Shown here: piece by piece, positions 34,609-44,800 of the stretch
How the letters are laid out: each line of letters begins with the position of its first letter
Numbering within the stretch: the first letter of the stretch is position 1
From: Curtobacterium sp. UNCCL20
GTDB taxonomy: Bacteria > Actinomycetota > Actinomycetes > Actinomycetales > Microbacteriaceae
DNA length: 64,000 bases
Direction: 5' to 3'
NCBI RefSeq assembly: GCF_900101675.1
Contig: NZ_FNKG01000001.1
Span: forward strand, 1,533,378 to 1,597,377
Made by a program: the position numbers and the translations under genes
Notes under the pieces: generated by a model
The model's input: only the letters and a program-made list of their open reading frames with translations
What the model was told of the DNA's origin: nothing
Databases searched by the model: none

Positions 34609-35481
34609 GTGCCCGATCCGTTCATCGACCTGCACGCGCACTCGAGCGTCTCCGACGGCACCGAGCGACCCGCGGACCTCGTCCGAGCGGCAGCAGCCGC
34701 CGGGCTGGACGGTGTCGCCCTGACCGACCACGACACGACGGCGGGCTGGTCCGAGGCGGCGGCGACCGTCCGCGACCTGCCGATGACGCTCCTCCCGGGT
34801 CTCGAACTGAGCACCCGTGTCGGCCACCGCAGCGTGCACGTGCTCGGGTACCTGGTCGACCCGGACGACCCGGGCCTCGTCGCGGAGACCCTGCGCATCC
34901 GCGACGGACGTCTCGCCCGTGCCCGCCGGATGGTCGAGCGCATCGGCCGCGACCACCCGATCACCTGGGACGACGTCCTCGCCCAGTCCACCCGCGGTGC
35001 CACGATCGGCCGTCCGCACATCGCCGACGCGCTGGTCGCCCGCGGGCTCGAAGCGGACCGCAGCGCGGCCTTCCGCGGCATCCTGCATCCGGCCTCCGGC
35101 TACTACGAACCGCACGAGGCGCCGACACCCCTGCGCGGCGTCGAGCTCATCCGACAGGCCGGCGGCGTGCCCGTGATCGCGCACCCGGCGGCCTCGTCGC
35201 GGGGCATCGTGATCGACGAGCCGATGCTCCGCGACCTCGTCGAGGCGGGGCTCGGCGGCCTCGAGGTCGACCACCGCGAGAACCTCGCCCACGGCAAGCG
35301 CACCCTGCTCGACTGGGCGACGCGCTACGGCCTGTTCGTCACCGGTTCGAGCGACTACCACGGCACCGGCAAGCCGAACCGCTTCGGCGAACACCGGACG
35401 TCGCTCGCGGCGTTCGACGCAATCCGTTCCGAGGCCACCGGCAGCCTGCCCGTGATCGGTGCGGGCTCCCGCCTCACCTGA
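34609..35481 (+). CDS. PHP-domain metal-dependent phosphoesterase
   Basis: A 290-residue hydrolase of the TrpH/YciV type, acting on nucleoside bisphosphates or the 5' ends of short RNA. The metal-site motifs are IDLHAHSSVSDGTE, GVALTDHDTTAGWSEA, LLPGLELST, VPVIAHPAAS and TGSSDYHG, all in the expected order. GTG at 34609 has TAGCAT 6 nt upstream (leaderless). A convergent DEAD-box helicase gene follows after a repeat-bearing spacer. Confidence 0.92.
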   Translation: MPDPFIDLHAHSSVSDGTERPADLVRAAAAAGLDGVALTDHDTTAGWSEAAATVRDLPMTLLPGLELSTRVGHRSVHVLGYLVDPDDPGLVAETLRIRDGRLARARRMVERIGRDHPITWDDVLAQSTRGATIGRPHIADALVARGLEADRSAAFRGILHPASGYYEPHEAPTPLRGVELIRQAGGVPVIAHPAASSRGIVIDEPMLRDLVEAGLGGLEVDHRENLAHGKRTLLDWATRYGLFVTGSSDYHGTGKPNRFGEHRTSLAAFDAIRSEATGSLPVIGAGSRLT

Positions 35482-35506
35482 CCCGAGGCCAGCCAGCGCG
35501 CGGGAA

Positions 35507-35575
35507 CGAGTCTCGCCCTCAGCGACAGGGCTCGTGGCCGTGGGCCCGAGAACGGTCGTCCAGACCGAGTCTCGG
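35507..35575. repeat. AGTCTCG/AGCGACA element
   Basis: ACGAGTCTCGCCCTCAGCGA starts at 35507 and GAGTCTCGG recurs near 35567. The same words in the same order occur at 55899-55968. It lies between convergent genes and has no coding sense. Confidence 0.6.
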
Positions 35576-35602
35576 CACGGCCCGGTCCGCCAGTGGGGAC
35601 GA

Positions 35603-35636
35603 CGAAGGGCCCGCCGCGTCAGCGACGGACCCTTCG
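35603..35636. terminator. Bidirectional terminator hairpin between the PHP and helicase genes
   Basis: CGAAGGG/CCCTTCG arms with an inner CCG/CGG pairing and two mismatches, in a convergent spacer. Confidence 0.6.
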
Positions 35637-35647
35637 GCCTGGAGGTG

Positions 35648-37129
35648 CTACTCGCCGTCCGACGTGCCCTGCGGTGCCGAGGCGGTCGCCTCGGACGACC
35701 CGCTGCCGCTCCCGCGGCGACGGCGCCGACGACGACGCTTCGCCGTCCCGTCAGCCGATTCGCCCTCGGTGGGCGCCGACGCCGGAGCCGCGGACTCGGG
35801 TGCCGCAGCCTTCGGGGCGGACTGCTCCGCGCCTCCGGCCCGGCTCCGACTGCGCGAACGCGACGTGGTGCTGCCGCTGCTGGTGCGCGGACGGTCGCTC
35901 GTGCGCTTCTCGGCCGGGCCACCGGCGGAGGCGGCGTGTGCCGAGGCGCCCGGGAGGCGACCCTTCGTGCCCGCGGGGATGTCGAGCTCCTCGAACAGGT
36001 GGGGCGACGACGAGTAGGTCTCGACGGGCTCGGGGATGCCGAACTCGAGGGCCTTGTCGATCAGCGTCCACTTGTGCAGGTCGTCCCAGTCGACGAACGT
36101 GACCGCGATGCCGGTCTTGCCGGCACGGCCGGTGCGACCGGCGCGGTGCAGGTACGTGTCCGGGTCGTCCGGGATGGTGTGGTTGATGACGTGCGTGACG
36201 TCGTCCACGTCGATGCCGCGGGCCGCGACGTCGGTGGCGATGAGCACGTCGCGCTTGCCCGCCTTGAACGCCGCCATGGCGCGCTCGCGCTGCTCCTGGT
36301 TGAGGTCGCCGTGCACGGCCGCGGCGTTGAACCCGCGGTCCTTGAGCTCTTCGACCAGCTTCGCGGCGGCACGCTTCGTGCGGGTGAAGATCACGGTCTT
36401 GCCGCGACCCTCGGCCTGCAGGATGCGGGCGATGACCTCGTCCTTGTCGAGCGAGTGCGCCCGGTAGATGAGGTGCTTGATGTTGGCCTGCATGAGGCCT
36501 TCGTCCGGGTCGGTCGCCCGGATGTGCACGGGACGGCTCATGAAGCGGCGGGCGAGCGCGACGATCGGCGCGGGCATCGTCGCCGAGAACAGCATCGTGT
36601 GCCGCACGTCGGGGATCGCCTGGAAGATGCGCTCGATGTCCGACAGGAAGCCCAGGTCGAGCATGCGGTCGGCCTCGTCGAGGACCACTTCCTGCACGTG
36701 GGAGAGGTCGAGCATGCGCTGCCGCTGCAGGTCGATCAGGCGGCCCGGGGTGCCGACGACGATCTGCGCGCCGGCCTTGAGCTGCTCGATCTGGCCCTCG
36801 TACGCCTTGCCGCCGTAGATCGACACGATGGCCGTCGGGCGGTTCGAGGCAGCCAGCTCGAGGTCCTCGGTGACCTGCACCGCGAGCTCGCGGGTGGGGA
36901 CGACCACGAGGGCCTTCACACCGGGCTCCGGCGCGGCACCGAGCCGCTGGATGAGGGGGAGACCGAAGCCGAAGGTCTTGCCGGTCCCCGTCTTGGCCTG
37001 ACCGATGATGTCCTGGCCGGTGAGGGCGAGCGGGATCGTCTGCTCCTGGATCGGGAAGGGCTCGATGATGCCCTTGCCGGCGAGCGCATCGACGATGTCC
37101 TGCTCGATGTTGAGGTCTGAGAAAGTCAA
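35648..37129 (-). CDS. DEAD-box ATP-dependent RNA helicase
   Basis: A 493-residue RNA helicase of the RhlE/CsdA kind. Motifs in order: Q motif FPIQEQTIPLAL, I AKTGTGKT, Ia PTRELAVQ, II LDEADRMLD, III SATMP, IV VIFTRTKRAA, V ATDVAARGID, VI HRAGRTGRAGKTG. The C-terminus is a basic Arg/Ser tract and an Ala/Pro/Glu-rich disordered tail with a run of arginines (KRRRRRRRRG), typical for RNA binding. The start is TTG at 37129, preceded by AAGGTGA. It diverges from a ferritin-like gene, the arrangement of M. tuberculosis Rv3211/Rv3210c from memory. Confidence 0.93.
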   Translation of the reverse strand: MTFSDLNIEQDIVDALAGKGIIEPFPIQEQTIPLALTGQDIIGQAKTGTGKTFGFGLPLIQRLGAAPEPGVKALVVVPTRELAVQVTEDLELAASNRPTAIVSIYGGKAYEGQIEQLKAGAQIVVGTPGRLIDLQRQRMLDLSHVQEVVLDEADRMLDLGFLSDIERIFQAIPDVRHTMLFSATMPAPIVALARRFMSRPVHIRATDPDEGLMQANIKHLIYRAHSLDKDEVIARILQAEGRGKTVIFTRTKRAAAKLVEELKDRGFNAAAVHGDLNQEQRERAMAAFKAGKRDVLIATDVAARGIDVDDVTHVINHTIPDDPDTYLHRAGRTGRAGKTGIAVTFVDWDDLHKWTLIDKALEFGIPEPVETYSSSPHLFEELDIPAGTKGRLPGASAHAASAGGPAEKRTSDRPRTSSGSTTSRSRSRSRAGGAEQSAPKAAAPESAAPASAPTEGESADGTAKRRRRRRRRGSGSGSSEATASAPQGTSDGE

Positions 37130-37220
37130 AGAATCACCTTAGTTCTGGTGGAAGTCCGGACCAGTCTACCGACGGGCCGGTCCGGCGTGGGTGCAGGGTG
37201 CTTCCCGCTATGCTCTTCGG

Positions 37221-37934
37221 GTGGTGTCGTGGTGGAACCGGAAGCGCGCTGCGCAGCTCGCTGCCGCGTGGCTCGCGTCGCGCAACCCGCGGAAGGACTC
37301 GGTCGAGCGCCTGCAGCTCGACGACGTCAGCCCCGAGCTCGATGTGTACCTCGGGCAGGCCGCGTACCTGCAGCTCTCCCTCTACGAGACGATGGGCCGC
37401 GCCGGCGCCTCCGCCCCGACGCTCTCCGGCCGTCTGGTGACCGGGGTCCTCGCGACCACGGCGCTCGAACGGCACCGGACGATCGTCGGCGAGATCGAGC
37501 GGACCGGCGGCGACCCGGCTGCGCTGATGGCCCCGCACCGCGAAGCGATCGACCTCTTCCTCGAGCGCACGAGCGGCGCCGACTGGTACGAGTCGATGCT
37601 CACCGGCTACGTGACGGCGGGCATCCTCAACGACCTGTTCGGCAGTCTGCTCCGGTCGCTGCCGGCCGACGTGCGGGGACGGCTGAAGAACGTGTTCGAC
37701 GCGCGGGAAGAAGCCGCCGTGGTCGAGGAACTGACCGCTCGCATCGAAGAGGAGCCGCAGGTCGGCTCGCGGCTGGCGATGTGGGGCCGGCGCCTGGTGG
37801 GGGACACCCTGCTGGTGGCCCGGTCGGCGCTCGCGTCGCACGCCCGCGAGGACCAGGAGCGGCTCGAGCCGGTCTGGACCGAGCTCATCGCCGCGCACAC
37901 CAGGCGGATGGACGCCCTCGGGCTGACCGCCTGA
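37221..37934 (+). CDS. Ferritin-like fold protein
   Basis: A 237-residue, mostly helical protein placed in the ferritin-like/MiaE-related superfamily by its helical bundle pattern: AYLQLSLYETMGRAG, TTALERHRTIVGEIER, and ADWYESMLTGYVTAGILNDLF. Glu and His residues at these helices could bind a di-iron centre, but the canonical ExxH pairs are only partly visible (LERH). Function unknown. GTG at 37221 has TATGCT 6 nt upstream (leaderless). Its position beside the DEAD-box helicase is conserved in actinobacteria. Confidence 0.75.
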   Translation: MVSWWNRKRAAQLAAAWLASRNPRKDSVERLQLDDVSPELDVYLGQAAYLQLSLYETMGRAGASAPTLSGRLVTGVLATTALERHRTIVGEIERTGGDPAALMAPHREAIDLFLERTSGADWYESMLTGYVTAGILNDLFGSLLRSLPADVRGRLKNVFDAREEAAVVEELTARIEEEPQVGSRLAMWGRRLVGDTLLVARSALASHAREDQERLEPVWTELIAAHTRRMDALGLTA

Positions 37935-37955
37935 GCAGCCGTCCGACGGGCTGGG

Positions 37956-38252
37956 TCAGGCGCCCTGGGCCTTGACCTGCTCGTAGTACGCCGCGTCCGC
38001 TGCCGTCCGGCGCCGGCCGAGGACCCACTCGGCGACGAGTGCGACCACACCGGAGCCGACGAGGGCGACGACCCAGATCCAGGTGCCGTCGTACTTCCAG
38101 CCCGCCCACGTCAGCGCTTCCCAGAGGACCGCGGCGACGATGCCGCCGACCGCCGGTCCGAGCAGGGACCCGCGGGTCGACCGCCAGGGCAGGACCACGT
38201 GTGCGATCGCCCCGGCGATCAGGCCGCCGAGGACGACGAAGAGCAGTTCCAC
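37956..38252 (-). CDS. Small membrane protein of unknown function (GlsB/YeaQ-like)
   Basis: A 98-residue protein with three hydrophobic helices (LLFVVLGGLIAGAIAHVVLP; LGPAVGGIVAAVLWEALTWA; WIWVVALVGSGVVALVAEWV) and a charged tail. The GG-rich first helix resembles transglycosylase-associated GlsB/YeaQ proteins, a weak match. GTG at 38252 is 4 nt after the DUF3107 stop, so the two are probably cotranscribed. Confidence 0.65.
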   Translation of the reverse strand: MELLFVVLGGLIAGAIAHVVLPWRSTRGSLLGPAVGGIVAAVLWEALTWAGWKYDGTWIWVVALVGSGVVALVAEWVLGRRRTAADAAYYEQVKAQGA

Positions 38253-38256
38253 GTCG

Positions 38257-38481
38257 TCAGGCGACGAAGCCGATGCGACGCGACTCCTCGGCGCCGACCT
38301 CGACGTAGGCGAGCGACCCGACGGGGACGATGAACCGACGGCCCTTCTCGTCCTGGAGCGACAGGTGCGTCGACTTCGCGGCGAGCGCTTCCGACACGGC
38401 CTTCTCGATCTCGTCAGCGGTCTGAGCGGTCTCGAACGCGATCTCGCGGGGGCTGTTGGTGATGCCGATCTTGATGTCCAC
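38257..38481 (-). CDS. DUF3107 protein
   Basis: A 74-residue small soluble actinobacterial protein of unknown function (TB9.4-like, M. tuberculosis Rv3208A from memory). The sequence begins VDIKIGITNSPREIAFET and contains LQDEKGRRFIVPVGSLAYVE, both family signatures. GTG at 38481 has TACGCT 6 nt upstream (leaderless). It diverges from adnA. The same frame stays open for thousands of bases downstream-antisense to adnA, but that is a GC-bias artefact. Confidence 0.88.
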   Translation of the reverse strand: MDIKIGITNSPREIAFETAQTADEIEKAVSEALAAKSTHLSLQDEKGRRFIVPVGSLAYVEVGAEESRRIGFVA

Positions 38482-38649
38482 GAGCACAGCGTATCCGAGC
38501 GGTGCAGGGCACCTCCGGACGTTCGCCGCAGGCGCACTGCGCGGGCGTCCGGATGCGCGTCCGGTGCCCGCCGGGCGGCTTCCCACGGCACGGTCGCCGG
38601 TCCGCCGTGGCGCGGCGGCGTTGTCGGTCGCGGCGGTTACCGTACGAGG

Positions 38650-41600
38650 GTGCCCCAGACCTCGCTGCTGCCAGCTCCCGCGGACGCCGGCGCCGCACGG
38701 GCACTGGTGGCCGACGCGTCGCAGGCCGCGGTGCTCGCACTGCCGGACGGTCGACACGCGGCGGTCATCGGTGCGCCGGGCACCGGCAAGACGACGACCC
38801 TGTCGCGGCTCGTCGCGTCGAGACTCACCCGTGCCGACGCGATCTCGCCCGACGGACACGCGACGGTGCTGGCCCTGACGTCGGCCCGCACCGCCGCGAC
38901 CGCGCTCCGCGACCGCCTGGCTGCCTCGGTCGAGCGGGTGATGCCCGGCGCGCTGGCCCGCACCGTGAACTCGCTCGCGTTCCAGATCGTCGCGCACGCC
39001 GCCGCCGTGCAGGGGCAAGAAGCACCCACGCTCCTCACCGGTGGTGAACAGGACCGCATCATCGCCGACCTGCTCGCCGGGCACGAGGTCGACGGCACCG
39101 GCCCGGACTGGCCGGCACCCATCACCGAGGTCGTCCGCGAACGCGCCGGGTTCCGCACCGCGCTCCGCGACGTCATGATGCGTGCGGTCGCCGCGGGCGT
39201 CGAGCCCGAGGACATGCGCGAGCTCGGCGACGACACCGGGCGACCGGAGTGGCGGGCCGTCGGCGACTTCGTCGACGAGTACCGCGCGACCGTGACGGCG
39301 TTCCGGTCCACCAGCCTCGACGCGGCCGAGCTCGTCGCGTACGCCACCGCCGCGGTCCTCCGCGGACAGGTGCCCGCGAGCGTCGCGGCGCTCCGGCTCG
39401 TCGTGGTCGACGACACCCAGGAACTCGTCGAGGGGGAGATCGCGCTGCTCGGCGCGCTCGCCCGGTCCGGCGTGCAGGTGGTGGCGTTCGGCGACCCGGA
39501 CATCGCCGCCTCGGCGTTCCGCGGCGCCGAACCGGACGTCCTCGGGCGGCTGGCCGTGCGGCTCGGTGTCGAGCGGGTGGACGAGATCGTGCTGACGACG
39601 GTGCACCGGCACGCTGCACCGATCCGGACGCTCGTGTCGGGCATCACCGCCCGGATCGGCGCGGCGGCGGCCGGTCGGCAGCGCACGGCGACGGCGACCG
39701 ACCAGGACGCCCGGTCGGACGCGGTCGTCCACCTCGAGGGCGCGAGCCGTGCCGCCCTCGTGGTCGCGGTCGCACGACGACTCCGCGAGCACCGGCTCCT
39801 CGACGGCGTGCCGTGGCACCGGATGGCCGTCGTGACGCGCAGCGGCGCCGCGATCCCCGAACTCGTCCGGGCGCTGTCGGTCGCCGAGGTCCCGGCGACC
39901 GCGGGCGCTGCACCCGTCCGACCGCGCGACGACACCGCGGCGCGCTCGCTCCTCGACGCCGCCGCGGTCTCCCTCGGCGTGTTGCCGCTCGACGCCGACC
40001 TCGCGACCTCGTTCGCGACCGGCCCGCTCGGAGGGCTCGACACGCTCGCGATGCGCCGACTCCGGCTCGCCCTGCGCCGCGAAGAGCTCGCGGGCGGCGG
40101 CAACCGCACGGCCGACGAACTCCTGGTCGAGGCCCTCGGTGCGCCGGAGCGTCTGGCGACCGTCGACGCCGGGTTCGCCCGGCGTGCGACCCGACTCGCT
40201 CGGAGCCTGGTGCAGGCCCGTTCGGACGCCGAGTCCGGCGCGAGCATCGAGGAGATCCTCTGGGGGCTCTGGGAGCGCAGTGGCCTGGCCGGCACGTGGG
40301 GCGGGCAGTCCGCGGCCGGTGGGGTCGGCGCGGCCGAGGCGGACCGGCACCTCGACGCCGTGGTCGGGCTGTTCACCGCCGCGAAGCGGTTCGTCGAGCG
40401 CACCCCGGACGCACCGGCCCGCGGGTTCGTCGACGACCTGCTCGGGTCCGACCTGCCGGAGGACTCGATCGGCCCGGACCGCACCGCGGGCCGGGTCCGC
40501 GTGCTGACGCCCTCGGCGACGATCGGGCTGGAGTGCGACGTCGTCGTGGTGCTCGGGCTGCAGGAGGGCGTGTGGCCGAACACCCGTGTCCGGGGCAGCC
40601 TGCTCGACCCGGACGGTCTGGTCCGCGCCGCGGCCGGTGTGGAGCACTCGCCGACCGACGACCGGGCCGCCGTCATCGCCGACGAACTCCGACTCTTCGC
40701 CCGCGCCGTGTCCCGTGCGACGACCCAGGTGGTCATCGGCACCGTGGCGAACGACGACGAAGCACCCTCGCCGTTCGTGCGCCTCGTACCGGTCCCGCCC
40801 GACCGGCAGCCGACCGTGCACCCGCTCTCCCTGCGCGGGCTCGCCGGTTCCCTCCGCCGCCGGGTGGTCGCGACCGGTGACCACGAGGCGGCCTCGGCCC
40901 TCGCCCGGCTCGCTGCGGCCGAGGTGCCCGGAGCCTCGCCCGACGACTGGTACGGCCTCGCCGAACCCTCGACCGAGGCGCCGCTCGTCGACCTCGACGC
41001 CGACCCGGTCCCCGAGCACGAGGGCGGTGAGCTCGTCGCCCCGACCGTGTCGGTGTCGCCGTCCCGCATCGGCACGTACGAGGAGTGCCCCGTGCACTGG
41101 TTCGTGCAGACCTTCGGTGGCGGTGCCCCGAGCCCGGCGATGGGCATCGGCACCATCGTGCACGAGGCGATGGAGCACGCGACCGCCGTCGACGTCGAGT
41201 CGCTGTGGGCGCACGTCGAGGGGCGGTGGGACGAGCTGAGCTTCGAGTCCGCCTGGGTCGCCGACCGCGAGCGTGCCCGGACCCGGCGGATGATCGAGGG
41301 ACTCAGCGACTACCTGCGCACCTTCGCGAGCGCCGGACGACGGCTGCTCGGCGCCGAGACGTCGTTCGCGCTCGTCACCGGCCCGGCCCGGATGCGCGGC
41401 AGCATCGACCGGATCGAGGTCGACCCGGACGGCCGGGTCAGCGTCGTCGACCTCAAGACCGGCCGCTCGATGCCGAGCGAGAAGAACGACATGCCCGAGC
41501 ACCCGCAGCTCGGCGCCTACCAGCTGGCGGTCGAGGACGGTGCGGTCGAGGGCGTTCCGGCGGGTTCCGTGATGGCCGACGCCCGCCTCGTGTTCGTCCA

Positions 41601-41805
41601 GAACGCCCGCGGTGGGCACGCCTACTCGGAGCGGACCCAGCACGCCTTCGACGACGACGCCCGCGACGCCTACCGGCAGCGCCTGCACGGGGTGGCCGCG
41701 GGCATGGCCGGCCGCACGTTCGTCGCGAACGTCGACGACCACTGTGAGAAGGCGCGGACCGGCGTGGAGTGCCGCATCCACGTCGTGGGAGAGGTGACCT
41801 GGTGA
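38650..41805 (+). CDS. adnA: AdnA-like subunit of a heterodimeric helicase-nuclease
   Basis: A 1051-residue UvrD-type motor fused to a C-terminal RecB-like nuclease. With AdnB it should process double-strand breaks for recombination. Walker A is GAPGTGKT (41-48). Walker B is VVVDDTQE (Asp254-Asp255), where most UvrD motors have Asp-Glu, suggesting a weak motor. The nuclease domain carries GSIDRIEV and VVDLKTG (Asp934, Lys936). Cysteines C813, C1032 and C1041 match three of the four positions of the AddB-type Fe-S clamp; the fourth (1035) is Ala. GTG at 38650 has TACCGT 6 nt upstream (leaderless). It overlaps adnB by 4 nt (GTGA). Confidence 0.88.
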   Translation: MPQTSLLPAPADAGAARALVADASQAAVLALPDGRHAAVIGAPGTGKTTTLSRLVASRLTRADAISPDGHATVLALTSARTAATALRDRLAASVERVMPGALARTVNSLAFQIVAHAAAVQGQEAPTLLTGGEQDRIIADLLAGHEVDGTGPDWPAPITEVVRERAGFRTALRDVMMRAVAAGVEPEDMRELGDDTGRPEWRAVGDFVDEYRATVTAFRSTSLDAAELVAYATAAVLRGQVPASVAALRLVVVDDTQELVEGEIALLGALARSGVQVVAFGDPDIAASAFRGAEPDVLGRLAVRLGVERVDEIVLTTVHRHAAPIRTLVSGITARIGAAAAGRQRTATATDQDARSDAVVHLEGASRAALVVAVARRLREHRLLDGVPWHRMAVVTRSGAAIPELVRALSVAEVPATAGAAPVRPRDDTAARSLLDAAAVSLGVLPLDADLATSFATGPLGGLDTLAMRRLRLALRREELAGGGNRTADELLVEALGAPERLATVDAGFARRATRLARSLVQARSDAESGASIEEILWGLWERSGLAGTWGGQSAAGGVGAAEADRHLDAVVGLFTAAKRFVERTPDAPARGFVDDLLGSDLPEDSIGPDRTAGRVRVLTPSATIGLECDVVVVLGLQEGVWPNTRVRGSLLDPDGLVRAAAGVEHSPTDDRAAVIADELRLFARAVSRATTQVVIGTVANDDEAPSPFVRLVPVPPDRQPTVHPLSLRGLAGSLRRRVVATGDHEAASALARLAAAEVPGASPDDWYGLAEPSTEAPLVDLDADPVPEHEGGELVAPTVSVSPSRIGTYEECPVHWFVQTFGGGAPSPAMGIGTIVHEAMEHATAVDVESLWAHVEGRWDELSFESAWVADRERARTRRMIEGLSDYLRTFASAGRRLLGAETSFALVTGPARMRGSIDRIEVDPDGRVSVVDLKTGRSMPSEKNDMPEHPQLGAYQLAVEDGAVEGVPAGSVMADARLVFVQNARGGHAYSERTQHAFDDDARDAYRQRLHGVAAGMAGRTFVANVDDHCEKARTGVECRIHVVGEVTW

Positions 41806-44800
41806 GCGACGACCAGCTGCTCGACGGCCCGGGGACGACGACCGTCGTCACCCCGCAGCACGACGCCGACGCGATCGCCGACGCGCTCGGCCGTCCGCGC
41901 CCGACCGCCCAGCAGCGGGCCGTCATCGAGTCGCCGCTCACACCCGCGCTCGTGGTCGCGGGCGCCGGCAGCGGGAAGACCGAGACGATGGCGTCGCGGG
42001 TGGTCTGGCTGCTCGCGAACGGCATGGTCCGTCCCGACGGGATCCTCGGACTGACGTTCACCCGCAAGGCCGCCGGAGAACTGTCGGTCCGGATCAACGA
42101 CCGGATCCGGGCGCTCGAGGACGTCGGCCTGCTCGACGCCGGCGACGCCTTCGAGGCACCGACGGTGTCGACGTACAACGCCTTCGCGAACTCGGTCTTC
42201 CGCGAGAACGCGCTGCTGGTCGGCCGCGACGGCGAATCGCAGGTCCTCACCGAGCCGTCCGCCTGGCAGCTCGCACGCCGGGTCGTCGTGGCCGCGCGTG
42301 ACGACCGGCTGGCCGGACTCGACCGCGACGTCGACACGGTGACCGCGGCGGTCGTGGCGCTCGCCGGGGCCGTCTCGGAGCACCTGGTCGAGCCCGAGCA
42401 CCTGCGGCGGTTCGCGATCGAGTTCGCCGAACTGCTCGAACTGCCCGGCACCAACCGCGGGACCCCGTACAAGGCGATCACCGACGCGGTCGCGGCCATC
42501 GGCGCCCTCGAACCCCTGGTGGACCTGGTCGAGGAGTTCCGCCGGCAGAAGGTCGACCGCGGCTTCGTCGAGTTCTCCGACCAGATCGCCCTCGCCCTGG
42601 CCGCTGCCGAGTCGGCACCGCGCGTGGTCACCGACCTCCGGCAGCGGTACGGCGTGGTGCTCCTCGACGAGTACCAGGACACCTCGGTGGTGCAGACGCG
42701 GTTCCTCGCGCGGCTCTTCCGCGGGCACCCCGTGATGGCGGTGGGGGATCCGCACCAGTCCATCTACGGGTTCCGCGGTGCGAGCGCGGCGAACCTGGCA
42801 CGGTTCCCCCGCGACTTCGGGGATGCCGACAGCGGACCGGCCGCGGCCGTCCCGGTCACCTTCGCCCTCTCCACCAGCTGGCGGAACCCGGTCGACGTCC
42901 TCGCGGGGGCCAACGCCGTCGTCTCGCCGCTGTCCGAGGCGTCCGAGGTCGACGTCGAGCGGCTCTCCCCGCGGCCCGGGGCGGACGCCGGCACGGTGCA
43001 CGCGGTCTTCCCGGAGACCCTGCCGGAAGAAGCCGACGCCGTGGCGCGCTGGTTCGCCGACCGGCGGGCTGCCGCACCCGGCGGTTCGATGGCGCTGCTG
43101 CTGCGCTCGCGGAAGGACCTCGCGGCCTTCACCGGCGCTCTCAGCACGCACCGGGTGCCGTTCCACGTGCTCGGCACCGGCGGGCTGCTCCAACGCCCGG
43201 AGATCGTCGACCTCGTCGCCTGCCTGCGCGTGCTGCACGACCCCGCTGCGGGCAACGACCTCATCCGGCTGCTCGCCGGGGCCCGGTGGCGGATCGGCGC
43301 CGCGGACATCGCAGCCCTGCACGCCCTCGCCCGGTGGCTGTTCGGCCGCGACCACACCCAGCAGCGGCTCGACGACGACCTGACGGCGGCGTTCCGGGCG
43401 TCGGTGGCGGCGGGGGAGCACGGGTCGATCGTGGACGCGCTCGACTTCGTGGCGACGGCCCCGGACGAGCACGGTGCCCTCGCGGACATCAGCGACGTCG
43501 GGCGGCGGCGGATGCGGGAGCTCGGGCAGCAGCTCGCGGCGCTCCGGTCCCGTGCCGGCGGCGACCTCGTCGACTTCGTCACGCTCGTCGCGCAGGAGAT
43601 GCGCCTCGACATCGAGGTCGCCGCGCACGAGCAGGGGAGCGGGGCGTTCCTCGACGCCTTCATCGACGAGCTCGCCGGCTTCGTCACCACGGACGACCGC
43701 GCCGACCTCAGTGCGTTCCTCGGCTGGATCGACGCCGCCGCCCGACGTGACGACATGGGGCCGCGCTCCGAGGAGCCCGAGGCCGGCACCGTGCAGATCC
43801 TGACGATCCACGGTTCGAAGGGCCTCGAGTGGGACGCGGTCGCCGTCCCGCGCCTGGTCGAAGGCGCCCTGCCGGCCCGTCCGCAGGAGGGCTCGTCCGG
43901 GTGGATCGGCTTCGGCCGCCTGCCGTACGAGTTCCGCGGCGACGCCGACGAGCTCCCGCGGCTCGACTGGCGCGGCCACGACGCGCAGAAGGACGTCACG
44001 CTCGCGATCGACGCCTACAAGGAGCAGGTCAAGGCGCGCAACGAGGACGAGGAGCGTCGGCTCACCTACGTCGCCCTGACCAGGGCCAAGCACGACCTGC
44101 TCGTCTCCGGGTCGTTCTGGGCCGGTGGTGTCCGTCCGACGGAGCCGAGCCGGTACCTCCGCGACCTGGTCGAGGCAGGGGTGGTCGAGGGCAGGGCGAT
44201 CCCGGAGACCACCGAGCACGACGAGAACCCGCTCGGCGACGCCGGATCCACACAGTCCTGGCCGCACGTGCCGTTCGGCCAGCGCGCCGCCCGGGTCGTC
44301 GCCGCCGCCGACCGGGTGCGGAACGCCAACCCCGGAGCGGCCGGGCGCTTCGCCGCCGACATCGACCTGCTGCTCGCCGAACGGACGGCCAACCGGAAGG
44401 CCCGGCACGCCGTCGTCGTCCCGCACCGGGTTCCGGCGTCCGGCTTCAAGGACTACCTCTCCGAGCCGGACGCGGTCGCCGAGCGGCTGCGTCGGCCGAT
44501 GCCGGAACGGCCGTACCGGGCGACACGCCTCGGCACCCTCTTCCACCAGTGGGTGGAGCAGCGCGCCCGCAGCGGCGGGTCGCTCGAGACGCTGGACGCC
44601 TGGGACGACGAACTCGACCTCGACGCCGACGAGCGGGTGGACGCCTCCGTCGACGCCGTGGTGACCGACGACGACGCCCGGCGCCTCGCGGACTTCCAGG
44701 CGACCTTCGCCCGATCACGGTGGGCCGGGCTGACCCCGACCGAGGTGGAGCGCGAGATCCACATCCCGTTCCTGGGGCACAGCGTCGTCTGCAAGCTCGA

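Noticed and set aside
38484-41781. Very long open frame antisense to adnA continuous with DUF3107
   Set aside because: The frame is Arg/Asp/Val/Gly-rich with no domain, mirrors adnA codons, and DUF3107 has a natural leaderless start at 38481. It is a product of high GC content.
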